Shown here in pieces: positions 61,325-64,000 of a stretch of DNA of 64,000 bases. Made by a program: the position numbers and the translations under genes. Origin of the DNA: Sipunculus nudus (lineage: Eukaryota > Annelida > Sipuncula > Golfingiida > Sipunculidae); the NCBI GenBank assembly GCA_026874595.1, contig CM049314.1:53367812-53431811 (forward strand). Direction: 5' to 3'. A model generated the notes under the pieces. That model was not told where the DNA came from. It saw nothing but the letters and a program-made list of their open reading frames with translations, and searched no databases. Position 1 is the first letter of the stretch. Every line of letters starts with the position of its first letter.

Positions 61325-61675
61325 ACGGGGCTCTACACATGCAAATTTTCAAGTGGATAAGTCCAACCACTGCTGAGAAATGATAATTTTAACCAAAGGC
61401 AGATGAACAGATGGATGCTGCCAAAAATTGTTGTAGGTGGCGCCACAAGTCAGAAGATATGTAGGTTAATGTTTGAAAACAGATGCACAGTTGGATGCTC
61501 TTCAGAGAGAAAAGGTCAGAGATCAACTCAAAATGGTTAGGCACAAGTTCACATGTGACATGATAATGGGGTCAAGCTTCGCAAAATCAGTCCAGTGGAA
61601 TCAGAGGAGTTCTCTGGAAAAAAACTTGGTGGGGTGAAACCCTTTAAAAAAGTGACGTCTAGTTAGCTGAGCTAA
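61325..61675 (-). mobile_element. H-like fragment with degraded palindrome
   Basis: GGCTCTACACATGCAAATTT, CCAACCACTGCTGAGAAATG, and TTGTAGGTGGCGCCACAAG (61431-61449) are H core units. GGTCAGAGATCAACTCAAAA and GGAGTTCTCTGG follow, as in the H 5' region. A B-type TTAGCTGAGCTAAAAA ends it at about 61661-61676. Confidence 0.45.
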
Positions 61676-62320
61676 AAATGTTTGTTCAGTGGTGTCACCA
61701 GTCTTGTATATGAAAAAGCCATCAGTGATTTATGGACATGCAAAATTTAAGACTGGTCCATCAAACCACTCTTGGGTTACATGCACAGATGCACAAATTG
61801 CAAAAAGAATTATAGGTGACTGCTTCATCTCTGCATTTCCAAAGTAAATCATGTTATGAACTACAGTCAAACTCTTGAGAGGTAATAGCCACAATACTAG
61901 TACCGGTATTCTGATACTCCCGAATATTAATACTTTGAAAAAAAAACCTGGTGTTTGGAATGATACTAGTACATCATCTAACACTAATGGAAAAATCAGT
62001 CATAATAAACAGTTCATCCTGTAATTATTTATGGTATATTATCCCATAAAACCCTTCAAGTAACTCAGTACGGGCATAATTAACATATCATGCAGTAAAT
62101 TTACAACAAGTATGACAGACTGATATAACCACGCTACAGCACTGATAAACGTGCCTATGTATTAAATTGACACCGCATTAATGTGAATCCATAAAGCTCT
62201 CAGAATTAACTCAAGCAATGAAACAAACCCAACAATTATAAGATGCTAAGTAATGTATTATAACCATGGTAGTTACTTTGTGTACATTTTCATGAGCAGT
62301 CAGGATAGAGATACTGTTTA

Positions 62321-63660
62321 TCAAGTGACCCATGGGTCATGACACTCAGCCAACTGACATGTTGACAATATGTCCTTGTCAGGCAACTAATTAAGATAAT
62401 GTAGGTGGCATCATCGTTCATGCATATTAGCTTAATTTCAGCAAGACCCATAAGCAATTTGTGTGTACTTTGCATTATTTCTGGGGTGCTCAAACATACC
62501 CCAGCACTCTGAGAATATAGGTCACAGTGACCCAATTTCAGGTTTCTGGGAAGAACTTTTGAGGAACTCTAAGGATGTCAAGTTAGAAGATTCAAGGTCC
62601 AATGATTATGATTTGTGCCCAGTTTTGGTATCAAATTTTCAATAATTCTGGGGGGTATTTATAAGCCCCATATCTCAAAGAAAATGGGAAACAGAGACCT
62701 TATTTCAGGTTTTCAAGGAGATTTCTCATTGACCTCCCTGGATGTCAAGTAAGACGATTCTGGGTCCAATGGTTATGATTAGTGCCCTTTTAATGGATGA
62801 ATACATCTGTAAAGGTCTCAAAAATAGAGAAAAAAATTGCTTAAAATTCTAAACAATACAAGTGGCATCACCAGTCTGCAAACACTCCATGATGAATATG
62901 CATGCAAATAATCCTGGGAATCAACGCATTAGTTGATCAGATACTTGAACTTTTGTATAAAATTTTCCATTATATTGGGGGGTACTTCGGGGGGCCCCAT
63001 AGCTCAGAGGTTAGTTGGTAACAGAAAATTACTTTCAGGTTTCAAAGTAGACTTTTAATGGGCCTCCCTGCATGTCAAGATAAAAGATTCTAGCTCCAGT
63101 CATTACAATTTGTGCCCTGTTAACAGATGACCACATCTTTAAAGGTCTCAAAAAAAGAGAAAAAAAAATCGTAAAAATATAGAAAAAATGAGACGGTGCC
63201 ACCAGTCTGCAGAAACTGATGAAACATTCCATGACCAATGTCCTTACACAGAATCATGGTGATCAATGGATTAGTTGTTTAGATACTTGAGCTTTTGTAT
63301 CAAATTTTCCATTATATTGGGGGGCACTTTAAAGCCCCATACCTCAGAGGTTATGGGTAACAGAAAGCTAATTTTAGGTTTCCAAGGAGACATTTCATGG
63401 GCCTCCCTGCATGTCAAGATACAAGATTCTAGCTTGAGTCATTATGATGTGTGCCCTGTTAACAGATAACACCATCTTTTAAGGTCTCAAAAATAGAGAA
63501 AAAAAAATTGTAAAAAAAAAATCGAATAAAAATACAGGTAGCACCACCAGTCTGCAGAATTTGATGAAATATTCCATGACCAATACCTATGCAAAGAATC
63601 ATGGTGATCAATGCATTAGTTGTTCAGATACTTGAGCTTAATTATTCTGGGGGGTACTTC
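62321..63660. repeat. Element with B-like end and ~190/335-bp tandem core
   Basis: It begins TCAAGTGACCCATGGGTCAT then GACACTCAGCC, a diverged B-type terminus. Two ~190-bp diverged copies (62505-62800) share CAGGTTT and GATGTCAAGT-AGA-GATTC. Three larger units follow, marked by CCAGTCTGCA at 62871, 63202 and 63547 (spacing 331 and 345 bp), each with GGGCCTCCCTGCATGTCAAG and TGTGCCCTGTTAACAGAT. No coding sequence. Confidence 0.55.
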
Positions 63661-64000
63661 ACCCTGTCACTAATATTAGTAATAAGTTCCCCCATGTTAA
63701 GATGTCAACTTGTTCACCCTGTAACATGATAACTAATGTTATATCACATATCAGTTAGTAAGATGATGAGTGGGAAGAGGATTCAGTTCTTCATGTTTAG
63801 AGTTCCTTATCAGAGCCCTATGGAATTCATAGGCTAGGAAGCCTTCTTTTTCCCAAACAGTATGTCTTAATTTAATAATGTACACTGCTGTCCCATTCAG
63901 CACAGATGACTAGACAAGGTGCATTGACATAGTAGAAACATTAGGGCTAGCCAGTCATGACAGCCTGACAGGAGATATTTTAATTGTATCAAGGTATCTG
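63661..64000. other. No recognised feature
   Basis: AT-rich sequence with no convincing exon, array or element end up to the window edge. Confidence 0.4.

Overview
This is an intron-rich, AT-rich nuclear fragment from an animal. Exons are short with GT-AG introns, and the DNA between them is crowded with non-autonomous transposons and minisatellites. A marine invertebrate, probably a lophotrochozoan such as a mollusc, fits best, because the many Helentron-like elements with tandem-repeat cores and a Penelope-type hammerhead motif are reminiscent of such genomes. That placement is inference; the window holds no taxonomic marker.

Two conserved genes are certain. On the + strand, five exons between 5888 and 17904 encode nearly all of Mediator subunit 4 (MED4); only the first coding exon lies outside the window or was not found. 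On the - strand, two coding exons (38764-37735 and 34845-34639) encode a complete NCK adaptor (SH3-SH3-SH3-SH2, 409 aa). A likely 5'UTR exon of NCK lies at 54688-54769, with a possible first exon near 57.3 kb. A BED-type zinc-finger ORF lies upstream of the MED4 exons (5292-5534). A possible first coding exon of an unknown + strand gene lies at 59656-59.8 kb.

Most of the rest is mobile DNA. Four families of Helitron/Helentron-like non-autonomous elements share one plan: a 5' TT terminus, an inverted repeat at the 5' end that is matched internally near the 3' end, a 3' hairpin, and a 3' CTWG terminus followed by TT of the target. I call them B (GCTCAGCTG repeat), G (GCGAACCTGTG), H (TTGTATCCGCC; core with the palindrome GGTGGCGCCACC) and P (AGGGCCCCGC; 145-bp core). 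Between 42.25 and 52.57 kb they form a four-level nest: B0 contains B1, which contains H3, which contains B2. The inner junctions can be read against uninterrupted copies in the same window, giving insertion sites without target duplication.

Other highlights: a 3.3-kb, 41-bp minisatellite that is a reiterated copy of a MED4 exon end plus its 5' splice site; a minimal type I hammerhead ribozyme motif between two (TA)n tracts at 24.2 kb; a 123-bp higher-order minisatellite at 52.6-54.2 kb whose - strand is open for 354 codons; a 1.1-kb element with CAGGGGCG termini inside P; and a TIR element at 42.9-44.6 kb.

The layout is: 0-5.3 kb repeats; 5.3-19.2 kb MED4; 19.2-31.4 kb repeats (G, H, B, ribozyme, P); 31.4-57.4 kb NCK with its large TE-filled introns; 57.4-64 kb TE mosaics and the possible start of another gene.
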